NCBI RefSeq assembly: GCF_003958645.1
Contig: NZ_RXLO01000002.1
Coordinates: 248,001-312,000 of the forward strand
DNA: 64,000 bases
From: Chitinophaga rhizosphaerae
Lineage (GTDB): Bacteria; Bacteroidota; Bacteroidia; Chitinophagales; Chitinophagaceae
Direction: 5' to 3'
In this document: piece by piece, positions 9,289-17,778 of the stretch
How positions within the stretch are numbered: position 1 is the first letter of the stretch
Layout of the letters: each line of letters opens with the position of its first letter
Program-made: the position numbers and the translations under genes
The notes under the pieces: model-generated
What the model saw: the letters and a program-made list of their open reading frames with translations, nothing else
Databases searched by the model: none
What the model was told of the DNA's origin: nothing

Positions 9289-9315
9289 AGCCAGGTGTAA
9301 GCCTGGCTTTTTTTA
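9289..9315 (+). terminator. duplicated tRNA-Leu terminator (second copy)
   Basis: Exact copy of the hairpin at 9158-9184, shifted by 131 bases within the tandem duplication. It would stop read-through into the island. Confidence 0.75.
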
Positions 9316-9405
9316 TTGGGGTGATGCGGCGGCAATTTGATATCGACAGGCCAGACTTAGGATCTGGTGCCGCGAGGCATGTAGGTTCGACCCCTGTTCT
9401 GGGCA

Positions 9406-10180
9406 CAAAAGATCACAAGTAAAGATGGTCACCTGGCGGTGGCCATTTTCATTTCTCTCAATTTTGCCAGCGTTTTGCCAGCAGCAACCTCTCAAAGAAC
9501 GTAAATTAGCCATGAGCTATTATCAGTGCAAAAATACGTTAATGTATATTAAGCAACCGTCACCTGTTTTGCTACATCTGTTTCCATAATCTTTTGAGTA
9601 GTAATTTCAGACATGCACTTTAGGAAAACCGACACTACCTGGTACATCCCAAGAAACTGATCTGCCGCGTTAGTCACTACAGCAATTAAGCACCATGAAC
9701 AAAAGCGCAATTCCCAAACGTTTCCGGCGCCATAGCTGCTGCCGGCGAAAAATTTGGGAGCCGCCAGCGGCTCCCTATCTATTTTGTCTCTTTCTATTCC
9801 CAACCCAGTTTGCGGGCAATAAAATCTACTTCTGTCATTTGGATGGTATGCCAACCCACAATAATTCTGCATTGAGAAATTTTATGAATACGATGAAACC
9901 GGGAATCCGGTCATTTGGCCAGCGGGCGAACATAGGTAAGGCTTGCCAGCCATTCCCAATAATTATTCTTCTTCCGCGTGATAAGAAATAGGGAAAAATA
10001 AATACAATCCCCCCGACCTTATGCTTTTGATAAAATATTACTATTTCAATTGGATCAATTTAAACTTCGTAAGTCGGATCTGCCGCAACTGTATGGCAGT
10101 AACTCCTGATGGGATAATCTGGTAATTGCGTTAAGTTAACGGACGCGCGTAGATTATATCTCTACTACGGCCTTTCTTCA
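9406..10180. other. left non-coding part of the island, with a possible gene-tail remnant and hairpins
   Basis: No convincing gene in 775 bases. A hairpin GGTCACC/GGTGGCC followed by a T-rich stretch is at about 9425-9450. On the minus strand, a short open frame ending at about 9796 reads ...TIQMTEVDFIARKLGWE-stop; 20 bases further along that strand comes a 9-bp hairpin (GGGAGCCGC/GCGGCTCCC, 9756-9775) followed by AAATTTTT, so this may be the 3' end and terminator of a decayed gene. The rest shows only scattered stops in all frames. Confidence 0.4.
9756..9775 (-). terminator. candidate terminator hairpin inside the island
   Basis: A 9-bp GC-rich stem (GGGAGCCGC with GCGGCTCCC) with a two-base spacer. 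On the minus strand it is followed by AAATTTTT. It sits after the stop of a possible gene remnant rather than after an intact gene. Confidence 0.4.
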
Positions 10181-13100
10181 TCACTTCCTGGTGAACTTAT
10201 ACTGTGTTAATTCCATTGAAAACAATTCGTGGTCTGCTACCAGCTCCTGGTTGCTATCCAAAAGCGTGCTGATGGGTAACTCGTGTATCTCCTTATCTGT
10301 CACCAAATAAATGGAATAGTTATCCCTATGCTTCTTGGCATAAGCCAGCTCATCTGCTGTCAAAAAGAATCTATTGCTTCCAAACCATTTCACCTCTACA
10401 TATTGTGGCACCCTATCCGGTGCTTTCCAAAAAATAATATCATATCCTAACCTGTCACTTTTGGCCGGGTTATCAGAATATTCTGACAGCCAGCTTACAT
10501 TGCTATCGCCATGGATTCCTTTTAAAAAATTAAATACGATTCGCTCACCCTTTTCACCCAGAGCATTTTTAACATCATCCGTGGGTTCCTGGTTTCGCCT
10601 TCTATTCTTGGTTTTGCCTTGTCCCCCGCCAGTGCCACTGGAACCGGTTGAAGTAGATGCACCTGCCCCACTTGTGGGTACCAGGGTAGTGAAAGTTATA
10701 TCATCCGAAACACTGTCGATACCTGCAGAATCTCCCGCATGTGTCGCTGGTGTTCCATGTTGCGCATCCTTAAATACCAACACTTTCCTAATCCTGGCAA
10801 GTTCATCATCGGGGAGCGGGAAATATAATAAACTGAAATCTTCATCTCCCAGTTTGTCAATGGCCCCTTCCCAGTTCATCCTTCTTTTATTCTCCGCCAG
10901 CTGCACTTCGTAGTCCTTTTTATAAGGATCGGTGATCGTCATCGTGAAACCGAATACAATTGCAACTTGATCATACAGCTCTTTCAGGTGGTTTATTCCG
11001 AACTGTCTAGCATGGCTTTTAATCAGCGGATCTGCTATATCTTCAAATTCACTAATGCCTTTGCGGAAATTCTGCTGTTCCGGGATCGATTTTTCTGTGT
11101 AATGTTTCCATAAAAAATAGGTAAATCGAGGGGTGATCTGATCTATCAATTTCCTGTATTCCGCGGCATGGTAGCTGCTGAAATCAATATCCAAATGAGT
11201 TCGTGAATTAAACGCCAATACATCAATATCCAGCGCGGCAAACAACTTGTAGATTACTTCCTGCTGTTGCGCCGTGGCAGCATAGGAAAAATCCACTTTC
11301 GCAACCAGCGCAGAGGGTATGTCCAGGTGCTCTGCTATTGTTTTTCTAAATTCCGCTTCTCCTTCGTGGCCTAACGCACAGTCAATTTGTTTCAGTTCAC
11401 AAATTGCGGCCCATGCCATCCGGTCCACGTCAGTTACTTTGAGCCTTTTAAAAGTCGCCTCCATTGCTTCAGCGCCAAATTCCTCAGAGAATAGATGGGC
11501 GGTGTCATCCAGGTCATTTCTGAAAATAGTTCTGATATCTGCATGGATGTTTACCACATCAAATGCCAGAGTAAAAATTTCGGCGATGGCATCACTAAAC
11601 CTTGAATCTTTACGCATGGCCTCCAGGGAGCTGCCTCCGGTATACTTAATGAAGTACTTGTTTTTCTCATCACGCTTCTGCACAAAGTCATAGCCGTCGG
11701 CCTCCTGTTCTTTATTATTATACACATAGGTAAGGCTAGAACAGATCGAAACAGCTATCGATTTTACAATTCTCACCACCTCCTGAATGTCGCCTTCCAC
11801 ATGAATCGCTTTTAACCTGCGGTGCAAAATAAAAGGCTTTATTTGTCGGAGGTACGCCTCCAGCACCTGCGTTGCGGGATGATCCACTATATGGCCTTGT
11901 TCATAGTAGGATACATTGTTGAATGTTTGTACTGAAAACACCTCAATTACATTTTGCTCTCCTGAGCGTTTGGGGTAATTCAGTAATGGATATGTCCCGA
12001 GTACTTTCCGTGGAAGATCCACGCCATTGACATAAAACACACTCTCAAATGGATAGTAGCCTTTGTCGATACCTTTGACTGCATATAACAAAAGCCCATG
12101 CTTTTTTGAAAACAATTTCTTATGGGTCTTATAATGCTCCGTACATAATTGATAAAGCTTTCTGGCGAACCTTCCATGCTGATCTCGCTGGGACCAGGCA
12201 TGTACAAGTTCGCTCACCCGGTGTATCTCTAATTCATGAAAGAATTGCTTCACACCCAGTTGTCGTAAGGCACTTTTGATCGTGATACTTTCGATGCCAT
12301 TATTCTTAAAACATGTTGCGCCATAATCAAATTCAATATCATTGAGCAACGGAATATCCTGGTTCTCCATGATAAAATCCTCCAGCTTCAATACAGATGT
12401 CAATTGAAACCGGACATATGACGGGATATTAGTCAGCGTATGTTTATATGTTTCTGGCGCTTCTCCAGCTATACTGTACTTGAGAGAATCTTCCGTTACT
12501 CCCAATACTCTTTCCTTTAACTTCGGATCTAGGAAAACACAAGCTATCACACTCTCTCTTGTAATAGCATTCAATTGAAGATGTTTCTCAATATTCACCA
12601 TGTTAACAATGGACATGCAATCATATTGATAATTCCTGAATCTGTCCGGCTTTTGTTGAAACTTGAAAATATAGTTCAAATACGGATCCCCTATCGCGCT
12701 TTTCTCCCCCCGATGTAAAATGAAAAAACAGTTTACATCCAAAAATTCCAGTAGAAAAGTCTGCACTTCATTTAAATCTCCTGTGATCCCGAGCGCCGCT
12801 GCTGAAGCTATAAGTTGATTCTTTTCATAGATATTTCCCAATAGCTCTGCGCATAATGCTCCTTTGGGATAAGCAGTTGACAAAACGCAATCCCTGGCAT
12901 TTCTGATTTCCCCTGCTTCCGTAATCACAGGTATATTGGATACCGTTATTTGTACGTCTTTGGCTGATCTGGATGTCGTGTAATATTTAAACAATGACCC
13001 CAACATTGATTTTACCATCCTGATCCTGATGTCTTTGTTCGATATACTCTTGAGCTGCTCATTGGTCCCATTAATGATCTGCCGAAGGGCTGGTGCGGGC

Positions 13101-14845
13101 TCAAATGACTGAATATTGGTAAATTGATGCAGCCGATCTCTTAAAGACCTGGATTTTTCCTGCTCACTGGTCAGTTCATATTTATTCAATAGGCTCTCGT
13201 AGAGTTCAGAATTAATAAAACTTATCCTAACATGTTCAGGCACCTCCACTTTAGTGTTTTTAGTGGCAGGGGTAAAAATCGTGTAATCTTTGCTCTCCAG
13301 TTCCATGCGATCATTGTAGAGTATTGAAATCGCCTCCGGCGGTAGATCTGTCAATTGTTTACCTACTTGCAATACCCACTCGGCATATGTATCCGCAGGC
13401 ACTGTTCCTTTCAACTGATTCGATGCCTTCTCTACTCTTTCTCTTAGGAGTTTGGGAGAAACCTTCTTCTGAAGCTGATACTGCGGATACAACATTTGAA
13501 AAAATGATTTTGTCTCATCAGGTACTGGTAATAGCACATCTGGAAAATAGCTGTGCAAACCTAATGTGTCAATCAAGGCACAGAATCTATCCGGTAATAC
13601 CTGCACTTCCTCATATCTGCGGTAGCTGCCATCCAGGCATGGTAAATTGACCTTATTCCGGATGCGCTCATTGATGGCCTTATAAAACCCAAAACTTTCC
13701 AGTACGGAATCAGGTTGCCTTTGGTGATTGAGCAACTGAAAAGCTTGCCAATTGGCCACTTCATCTTTCTCTTTCCACCGGTCTGACACCTCGAATAGCA
13801 GTTTCAATAATTCTCCAACCAGGAACCTGTTTTTTTCTGAATCTATAATCCTGTTCCTGGAGCTATCGAGTTCAAAAGTACCATGCACAACCATGGGCAG
13901 ACATAATCGGATTTTGGTTGGAAAAAAGGAGAACAATTCATGTACATTGTCCGACAGGTCATGCTGTAACGCCAGTTTCAGGCTATATACCTCCCTTTCC
14001 TCCTTCTCCGGATCACAATATATTAAGGGCATTGGGGGAGCTTCATCCTCTTCCTCATTGGAATATATCATCCATGTTTTACTGCCAATTCGGATGGCGC
14101 CATCGCCCAAACGCTCGCTTATCATTTCACTACATTGGCCATCCACACATATGGTAAGATTGCGGATATGATGAAGGAAAAGTAACACTTCCTCCCTGAG
14201 TGATTCTATCTGAGATTTTATATCTGGTTCAGCACTGGGCAAATAGTCGATATGGATGATGGTTTCAGCCCCTTCTCCTTCAACCTTCATCACTTCTGGC
14301 AATGCTAAAACCGGCATAGGAATAGTCTCCTTGGTGTATTGAAATTCATGGAGTACCTGTTCTCTCTCCAAGGATGTATACAATTCAAAAAATGCTTTTT
14401 TTGCTAAGTCCTTTGAAAAAACCATTTGAATACCATTACTGGTGATCGTTATCTGTTGGCTCCAGTTCAGGATAGACCTGAACCCAAGCCCTTTGTTGCC
14501 AATGTATACTTTCTTGCGTTTAGGGCTGAGGCTGGGAATCATCAGGGATCGAAATCCTTCCAGGGAAAAAGGTGTTCCGCCGTTGGTGATTTTGAGCTGA
14601 TGTGTTGAGGTATTTAGCTCAATCCTGGCGAAGGTCGAGCAGGCATCGTCCACATTCTGGATAAGTTCCAGCAACTGCCTGCCTTTGTAATCGTCATTGG
14701 TGGATTTCTCCAACCTGTACCGGGAGATCAATTGTGTTGGTTTTGCTAGATCATCGCGATTACTTTGGATGAGTTCCTGGACTGCAGCTATATTAATTTG
14801 TGTATCAATTGGTAGGGATGGGGTCAGTGTTGTTGGCAAGCTCAT
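10181..14845 (-). CDS. giant sacsin/NO VEIN-like protein: GHKL ATPase at N-terminus, DUF3883 (NOV_C) nuclease-like domain at C-terminus
   Basis: A 1554-residue protein. The N-terminus has a sacsin-type Hsp90-like ATP-binding fold: N-box ELIQNVDDA (Asn64, Asp66), the NGGTPFS loop at 88-94 and the glycine motif GNKGLGF at 116-122. The long middle (about 200-1380) has no domain I recognise and is helical and charged. A Ser/Gly/Thr-rich then basic linker (about 1390-1425, ending GKTKNRRRN) leads to a DUF3883/NOV_C domain starting at GEKGERIV (1430); GYD (Asp1469) and VEVK (Glu1484, Lys1486) fit a PD-(D/E)XK nuclease core. This ATPase-plus-DUF3883 order is known from plant NO VEIN and from bacterial proteins often found in defence islands. 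It is alone in a tRNA island with A+T-rich codon use, so a stand-alone anti-phage role is a reasonable inference, not shown. Confidence 0.85.
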   Translation of the reverse strand: MSLPTTLTPSLPIDTQINIAAVQELIQSNRDDLAKPTQLISRYRLEKSTNDDYKGRQLLELIQNVDDACSTFARIELNTSTHQLKITNGGTPFSLEGFRSLMIPSLSPKRKKVYIGNKGLGFRSILNWSQQITITSNGIQMVFSKDLAKKAFFELYTSLEREQVLHEFQYTKETIPMPVLALPEVMKVEGEGAETIIHIDYLPSAEPDIKSQIESLREEVLLFLHHIRNLTICVDGQCSEMISERLGDGAIRIGSKTWMIYSNEEEDEAPPMPLIYCDPEKEEREVYSLKLALQHDLSDNVHELFSFFPTKIRLCLPMVVHGTFELDSSRNRIIDSEKNRFLVGELLKLLFEVSDRWKEKDEVANWQAFQLLNHQRQPDSVLESFGFYKAINERIRNKVNLPCLDGSYRRYEEVQVLPDRFCALIDTLGLHSYFPDVLLPVPDETKSFFQMLYPQYQLQKKVSPKLLRERVEKASNQLKGTVPADTYAEWVLQVGKQLTDLPPEAISILYNDRMELESKDYTIFTPATKNTKVEVPEHVRISFINSELYESLLNKYELTSEQEKSRSLRDRLHQFTNIQSFEPAPALRQIINGTNEQLKSISNKDIRIRMVKSMLGSLFKYYTTSRSAKDVQITVSNIPVITEAGEIRNARDCVLSTAYPKGALCAELLGNIYEKNQLIASAAALGITGDLNEVQTFLLEFLDVNCFFILHRGEKSAIGDPYLNYIFKFQQKPDRFRNYQYDCMSIVNMVNIEKHLQLNAITRESVIACVFLDPKLKERVLGVTEDSLKYSIAGEAPETYKHTLTNIPSYVRFQLTSVLKLEDFIMENQDIPLLNDIEFDYGATCFKNNGIESITIKSALRQLGVKQFFHELEIHRVSELVHAWSQRDQHGRFARKLYQLCTEHYKTHKKLFSKKHGLLLYAVKGIDKGYYPFESVFYVNGVDLPRKVLGTYPLLNYPKRSGEQNVIEVFSVQTFNNVSYYEQGHIVDHPATQVLEAYLRQIKPFILHRRLKAIHVEGDIQEVVRIVKSIAVSICSSLTYVYNNKEQEADGYDFVQKRDEKNKYFIKYTGGSSLEAMRKDSRFSDAIAEIFTLAFDVVNIHADIRTIFRNDLDDTAHLFSEEFGAEAMEATFKRLKVTDVDRMAWAAICELKQIDCALGHEGEAEFRKTIAEHLDIPSALVAKVDFSYAATAQQQEVIYKLFAALDIDVLAFNSRTHLDIDFSSYHAAEYRKLIDQITPRFTYFLWKHYTEKSIPEQQNFRKGISEFEDIADPLIKSHARQFGINHLKELYDQVAIVFGFTMTITDPYKKDYEVQLAENKRRMNWEGAIDKLGDEDFSLLYFPLPDDELARIRKVLVFKDAQHGTPATHAGDSAGIDSVSDDITFTTLVPTSGAGASTSTGSSGTGGGQGKTKNRRRNQEPTDDVKNALGEKGERIVFNFLKGIHGDSNVSWLSEYSDNPAKSDRLGYDIIFWKAPDRVPQYVEVKWFGSNRFFLTADELAYAKKHRDNYSIYLVTDKEIHELPISTLLDSNQELVADHELFSMELTQYKFTRK

Positions 14846-15279
14846 AACAATGCTATTATTTGCTTAATATACTTAACCTTTCAATAAACTCCAATTTACC
14901 AATTACGAAATCAGGTCCACAAGCTTATGCATGGGAATATTCCGACATGTTCACATATAATTGACTGGTAACCATCACAAAAAAAACTTTTACACACTCA
15001 CCAATTCAATTGATAGGGTACCGTATCTCCTATCTTCATTTGCCCCCTTATTCGCACTTGTTATCAATCCACTGATGGAAGAGAACATATGCTAATCCTC
15101 ATCACTGATCCATCTTCTAAGTGGCAAAAGCAATCCCCCGAATAATCATTTCCACTAATACTCTTCATTACAAAAACCCATGTAATGGAAAAAATAGTAA
15201 TAACCTACCCTACTCATCTATGAACAGTTGTGGACTGATGCCTCCCACACCAAGACTCTTGTGACGCATTCTTATGCTC
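14846..15279. other. right non-coding part of the island
   Basis: About 430 bases upstream of the giant gene, A+T-rich, with stops in all frames and no recognisable gene, tRNA or repeat. It should hold the promoter of the giant gene (minus strand), but no clear TTG/TAnnTTTG pair could be picked out. Confidence 0.5.
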
Positions 15280-15388
15280 GGGTGCCGCGAGGCATGCGGG
15301 TTAGAGTCCTGGCAGCCACACGAAATTTGTCGGGAGCCAGGTGTAAGCCTGGCTTTTTTATGGGGTGATGCGGCCGCAATTTGAATAA
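15280..15388 (+). repeat. attR-like broken tRNA-Leu 3' half with original tRNA flank
   Basis: GGTGCCGCGAGGCATGCGGG matches the variable/T-arm part of tRNA-Leu. The T loop is altered (TTAGA instead of TTCGA) and the acceptor strand is changed (GGCAGCCACA). From CGAAATTTGTCGGGAGCC onward it follows the intact tRNA's downstream flank through the hairpin to GGTGATGCGGCCGCAATTTGA. Confidence 0.85.
15335..15360 (+). terminator. third copy of the tRNA-Leu terminator
   Basis: Same AGCCAGG/CCTGGCT stem and T tract as at 9158-9184, now at the right edge of the island. Confidence 0.7.
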
Positions 15389-15395
15389 CGGCACA

Positions 15396-15737
15396 TCAGC
15401 CTCCCTCACGCGAAAGCACCATGTTCACAATTACCGTCATCAACAGAACTGACGCCAACACGATCACCTGCACTTCCGGAATTACGACGGATAGCACGAT
15501 CAAAAATATCAGCAATATCAAGTTGGTGACAAGACTCACCATTCTCACGAACCCGCCGCCAACCTTATTAAATATCATGTTAATAAACCCGGCGAAAAGC
15601 ATCGCCAGGCCACCGGAAAAAAACCACATCTGCTCCTCACCCGACGCCCTTCCCTCCACATTCATAAATGTATACAACATATGCCCCGCGGCAAAGACGT
15701 ACATCAATCCAATCAATATTTTATATACAGCTTTCAT
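15396..15737 (-). CDS. small four-helix membrane protein
   Basis: 113 residues with about four membrane-spanning segments (roughly 4-20, 38-56, 65-85, 88-106) joined by short loops; the loop after helix 1 carries the few charged residues (NVEGRASGEEQ). No domain is recognised. It lies 15 bases downstream of another small membrane protein on the same strand, so the two are probably co-transcribed. Start ATG 15737 follows a normal spacing. Confidence 0.65.
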   Translation of the reverse strand: MKAVYKILIGLMYVFAAGHMLYTFMNVEGRASGEEQMWFFSGGLAMLFAGFINMIFNKVGGGFVRMVSLVTNLILLIFLIVLSVVIPEVQVIVLASVLLMTVIVNMVLSREGG

Positions 15738-15752
15738 TGCTACCGTTTTTAT

Positions 15753-16172
15753 TTAAACACCCTTTTCCTTAACACGGAAAGATCGCCAGAAAGCCAGCAC
15801 AAACGCAACCGCCGCAATGATGGATAAATACAACGGCGGCCCACCCATAAAATAAACCCGCACCAAAACCGGCATCACCAATCCACCCAACATAAACGCC
15901 AGCAACGTGCCCCGCCCCGGCCGCCGCAAGGTGAGGCATAGCACGCCGATGAGAATGTCCTGCGCCGCCATCATGATGCTATACCCGGAATGAAACCGGT
16001 AGAGGCTTAATGCATTGCCGAAGATCCGGAAGTCGTAGCTGTCCAGGAAAACTTTCAGTTTTCCGTCGGCCGCAGCATCCGTTAAAAACAATTCGTACGA
16101 TAAATGACTGGTCCCGACCAGCAGGTAAGCGATACCGCCAATTTTTAACAACGCTTTGGATGTAAGTTTCAT
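15753..16172 (-). CDS. small membrane protein (LIC_13387-like)
   Basis: 139 residues with four predicted membrane helices: an N-terminal one carrying GTSHLSYELFL, and three more after the GYSIMMAAQD segment. The layout resembles small four-helix proteins annotated LIC_13387 family in Bacteroidota and Leptospira; that resemblance is from memory. It is followed by a second membrane protein and preceded, 80 bases upstream, by an AraC regulator in the same orientation that may control it. Function unknown. Confidence 0.65.
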   Translation of the reverse strand: MKLTSKALLKIGGIAYLLVGTSHLSYELFLTDAAADGKLKVFLDSYDFRIFGNALSLYRFHSGYSIMMAAQDILIGVLCLTLRRPGRGTLLAFMLGGLVMPVLVRVYFMGGPPLYLSIIAAVAFVLAFWRSFRVKEKGV

Positions 16173-16250
16173 AACCTAAATTATTGTTGCTGAATCCCAA
16201 GACAAAGCTAGGACATGCGCTAACAGGGCGTTTGTAAAAAAACGACAAAC

Positions 16251-16979
16251 TTATTTACCGGAAGGCGTCCACCGGGATATACGCTTGTACTCCCGGGCAA
16301 GGTGGGCGTGGTCGTAGTAACCGGCCGCCAGTGCGATGGCGAGGATCGTTTCTTCCGGAGCCCTGGCTGCCAGCAACTCCTGTGTGCAGGAATATTTCAC
16401 GATCCTGCAAAACTGTTTCGGGGTCAGGCCGATATGCTGCTTGAAGATACGTTCCGTTTGCCGGGGAGATTTCCGGCAAATGGCGGCAATTTCATTCAAT
16501 GTAGCATTACCGCCGGATTGCAGGATTTTTGCAGCGGCATCTTTCACGGGATGATGGAAATCGGCTAGCTTCTCTGTATAAAATCCGTCTAAAGCCGTTA
16601 TGGGATCTTGCAGTAATTCTTGGGTGGGAGGAGCAAATTCTGAATTCACCTGTATACAATCATCCCTCAGATCACTTAACAACCGGGAAGGATAAAAATG
16701 CCCGAAACATCCCGGAGCAAACCGGACGCCCAACAAGTACACGCCCGCCGGGATTTTTTCATAAATCGCTTCCGTCAAAGCTCCGCCGAGATAAACGCCA
16801 CGCTCCTCCAGCACCACACCTTTCTGCGTTACGACGAACTTCCCTCCCAGGTTTACGATCATATCGATACACCCATCCGGGTACAGGATGTCATATGTAT
16901 CGTCATTCCCCTTTAACGTCCAATAGGATTGAATGTATGGCTTCAACGCCGCACCGGGAAGGAAATATGCGAAAGGCAT
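16251..16979 (-). CDS. AraC-family transcriptional regulator with DUF6597-type N-terminus
   Basis: About 242 residues from ATG 16979 (a GTG at 17018 would add 13 residues). The N-terminal ~110 residues (FLPGAALKPYIQSYW, YPDGCIDMIVNLGG, GVRFAPGCFGHFY) match the sensor half common in Bacteroidota AraC proteins of the DUF6597 type. The C-terminal ~90 residues form the paired helix-turn-helix DNA-binding domain (LNEIAAICRKSPRQTERIFK and ILAIALAAGYYDHAHLAREY). Ligand unknown. It is upstream of, and codirectional with, the two small membrane protein genes. Confidence 0.88.
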   Translation of the reverse strand: MPFAYFLPGAALKPYIQSYWTLKGNDDTYDILYPDGCIDMIVNLGGKFVVTQKGVVLEERGVYLGGALTEAIYEKIPAGVYLLGVRFAPGCFGHFYPSRLLSDLRDDCIQVNSEFAPPTQELLQDPITALDGFYTEKLADFHHPVKDAAAKILQSGGNATLNEIAAICRKSPRQTERIFKQHIGLTPKQFCRIVKYSCTQELLAARAPEETILAIALAAGYYDHAHLAREYKRISRWTPSGK

Positions 16980-17091
16980 ATGGTGGTTAATTTTGAAACT
17001 TGTGACCGTGACTTGCACTAAGTTACGATCGTCCTCATCACTTCACAAAACGGACGTTATAAATTGATGTATTTTCATAATTTGTCAGGAT

Positions 17092-17776
17092 ATGACGCCC
17101 TTACTGCAACTACAATCCATTCTTGCCAAAACTTATACAGGTAGACGGTAAATCCCTCGTCCCCAAAACCCTCGCGGGTTTGACGGACAAAGAAGTAGAC
17201 ACATTCCGCCAGCAACTGCCTTCCAGGCATCTCCCGCCAGACATCGAAGAACTAATAAGATTCGCCAGCGGTTTCAATATGGGCTACGAAGACATCCTGT
17301 TCACCGAATCCAGCAGCGATCCTGATTTCGGCAGCCTATATCCCAATTACATCGAGCTCATGGGCGATGAAGCCGGCAACTTCTGGATACTCGACATCGC
17401 GCCAGACGGCTCCTGGGGCCCCGTGTACAACAATTGCCACGAAACGGCCGTCATCATCCGCCATTCGGACAACCTCCTCCAGTTCCTCCAACATCTGGAC
17501 GAATGGTTAGTGAAAGGGAAAAATTCCCATGTCGAATCCTTACTCGATACCGTATATGATATCTGGAAAAACAAAACTTCCGTCCCCGCCGATCCCCTCA
17601 ACCTAACTGCTTTCCCGGCAGCTGCACTGGCAGGCGCACCCGAAGACTACATCATCGCCGACCACACACACCAGCCCAACAAACCGGATTTTCCTGGGCG
17701 AATTACATCCGCAAAGGTGGCACGATCCTCCGCCATCCGCAGCGCCCGGCCTGGCTGGCAGGAATTCCTCCTATGA
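17092..17776 (+). pseudogene. SMI1/KNR4-like protein gene with two compensating frameshifts
   Basis: The central frame (17123-17776) encodes an acidic protein with the SMI1/KNR4 core: LPPDIEELIRFASGFN, SLYPNYIELMGDEAGNFWILDI, GPVYNNCHE and FLQHLDEWL. It has no ATG and would need TTG 17123. An ATG at 17092 in another frame gives MTPLLQLQSILAKTYT and then a stop; dropping one G of the GG at 17140-17141 would join it to VDGKSLVPK. Near the end, adding one T to the T4 run at 17689-17692 would replace PGRITSAK by the more protein-like SWANYIRKGGTILRHP, back in the frame of the ATG. So the gene looks like +1 and -1 errors in short homopolymers. SMI1-type proteins are often immunity or toxin-associated proteins. 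Confidence 0.6.
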
Positions 17777-17778
17777 TC

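Larger units (their letters stand above)
9083..9395 (+). repeat. 131-bp tandem repeat of tRNA-Leu 3' half plus downstream flank
   Basis: Units start at 9083, 9214 and 9345, an exact 131-base period. Each begins GACACGCC (GACAGGCC in the third) and runs through the anticodon arm, variable arm and T arm of tRNA-Leu. Units 1 and 2 continue through the terminator to the sequence GATGCGGCGGCAATTTGATA. Only the first copy has the tRNA 5' half. Unit 3 leaves the pattern in the T arm/acceptor (CCCCTGTTCTGGGCA instead of CCTATCATCCGCA) and then enters island DNA. Units 2 and 3 cannot form functional tRNAs because they lack the acceptor 5' strand and D arm. Confidence 0.92.
9366..15305. mobile_element. 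~5.9-kb genomic island integrated at the tRNA-Leu 3' end, integrase absent
   Basis: The left boundary is a broken tRNA-Leu 3' half (9345-9405) whose last bases differ from the intact tRNA. The right boundary is another degenerate 3' half (GGTGCCGCGAGGCATG at 15281-15296). After the right copy the sequence resumes with the original tRNA flank, including the same terminator hairpin and a GGGGTGATGCGGC tail. This is the arrangement expected of attL and attR for an element using tRNA-Leu. The interior is visibly richer in A+T than its surroundings and holds one large gene. No recombinase, transposase or mobilisation gene is present, so it is either a remnant or a cargo element moved in trans. Confidence 0.72.

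Noticed and set aside
9083-9395. CRISPR-like array
   Set aside because: The 131-base units are near identical throughout, without short repeats and unique spacers, and are explained by tRNA duplication.
9345-9405. A second functional tRNA-Leu
   Set aside because: The acceptor 5' strand and D arm are missing; it is only the 3' half.
9004-9513. Three 66-codon minus-strand frames across the tRNA-Leu repeats, two sharing the peptide MIGLEP...
   Set aside because: They are antisense of tRNA-Leu and its duplicated halves. Such peptides are a well-known false annotation.
9549-9991. Two overlapping frames of 107 and 98 codons in the island's left part
   Set aside because: No start context, mixed composition and mutual overlap; at most remnants.
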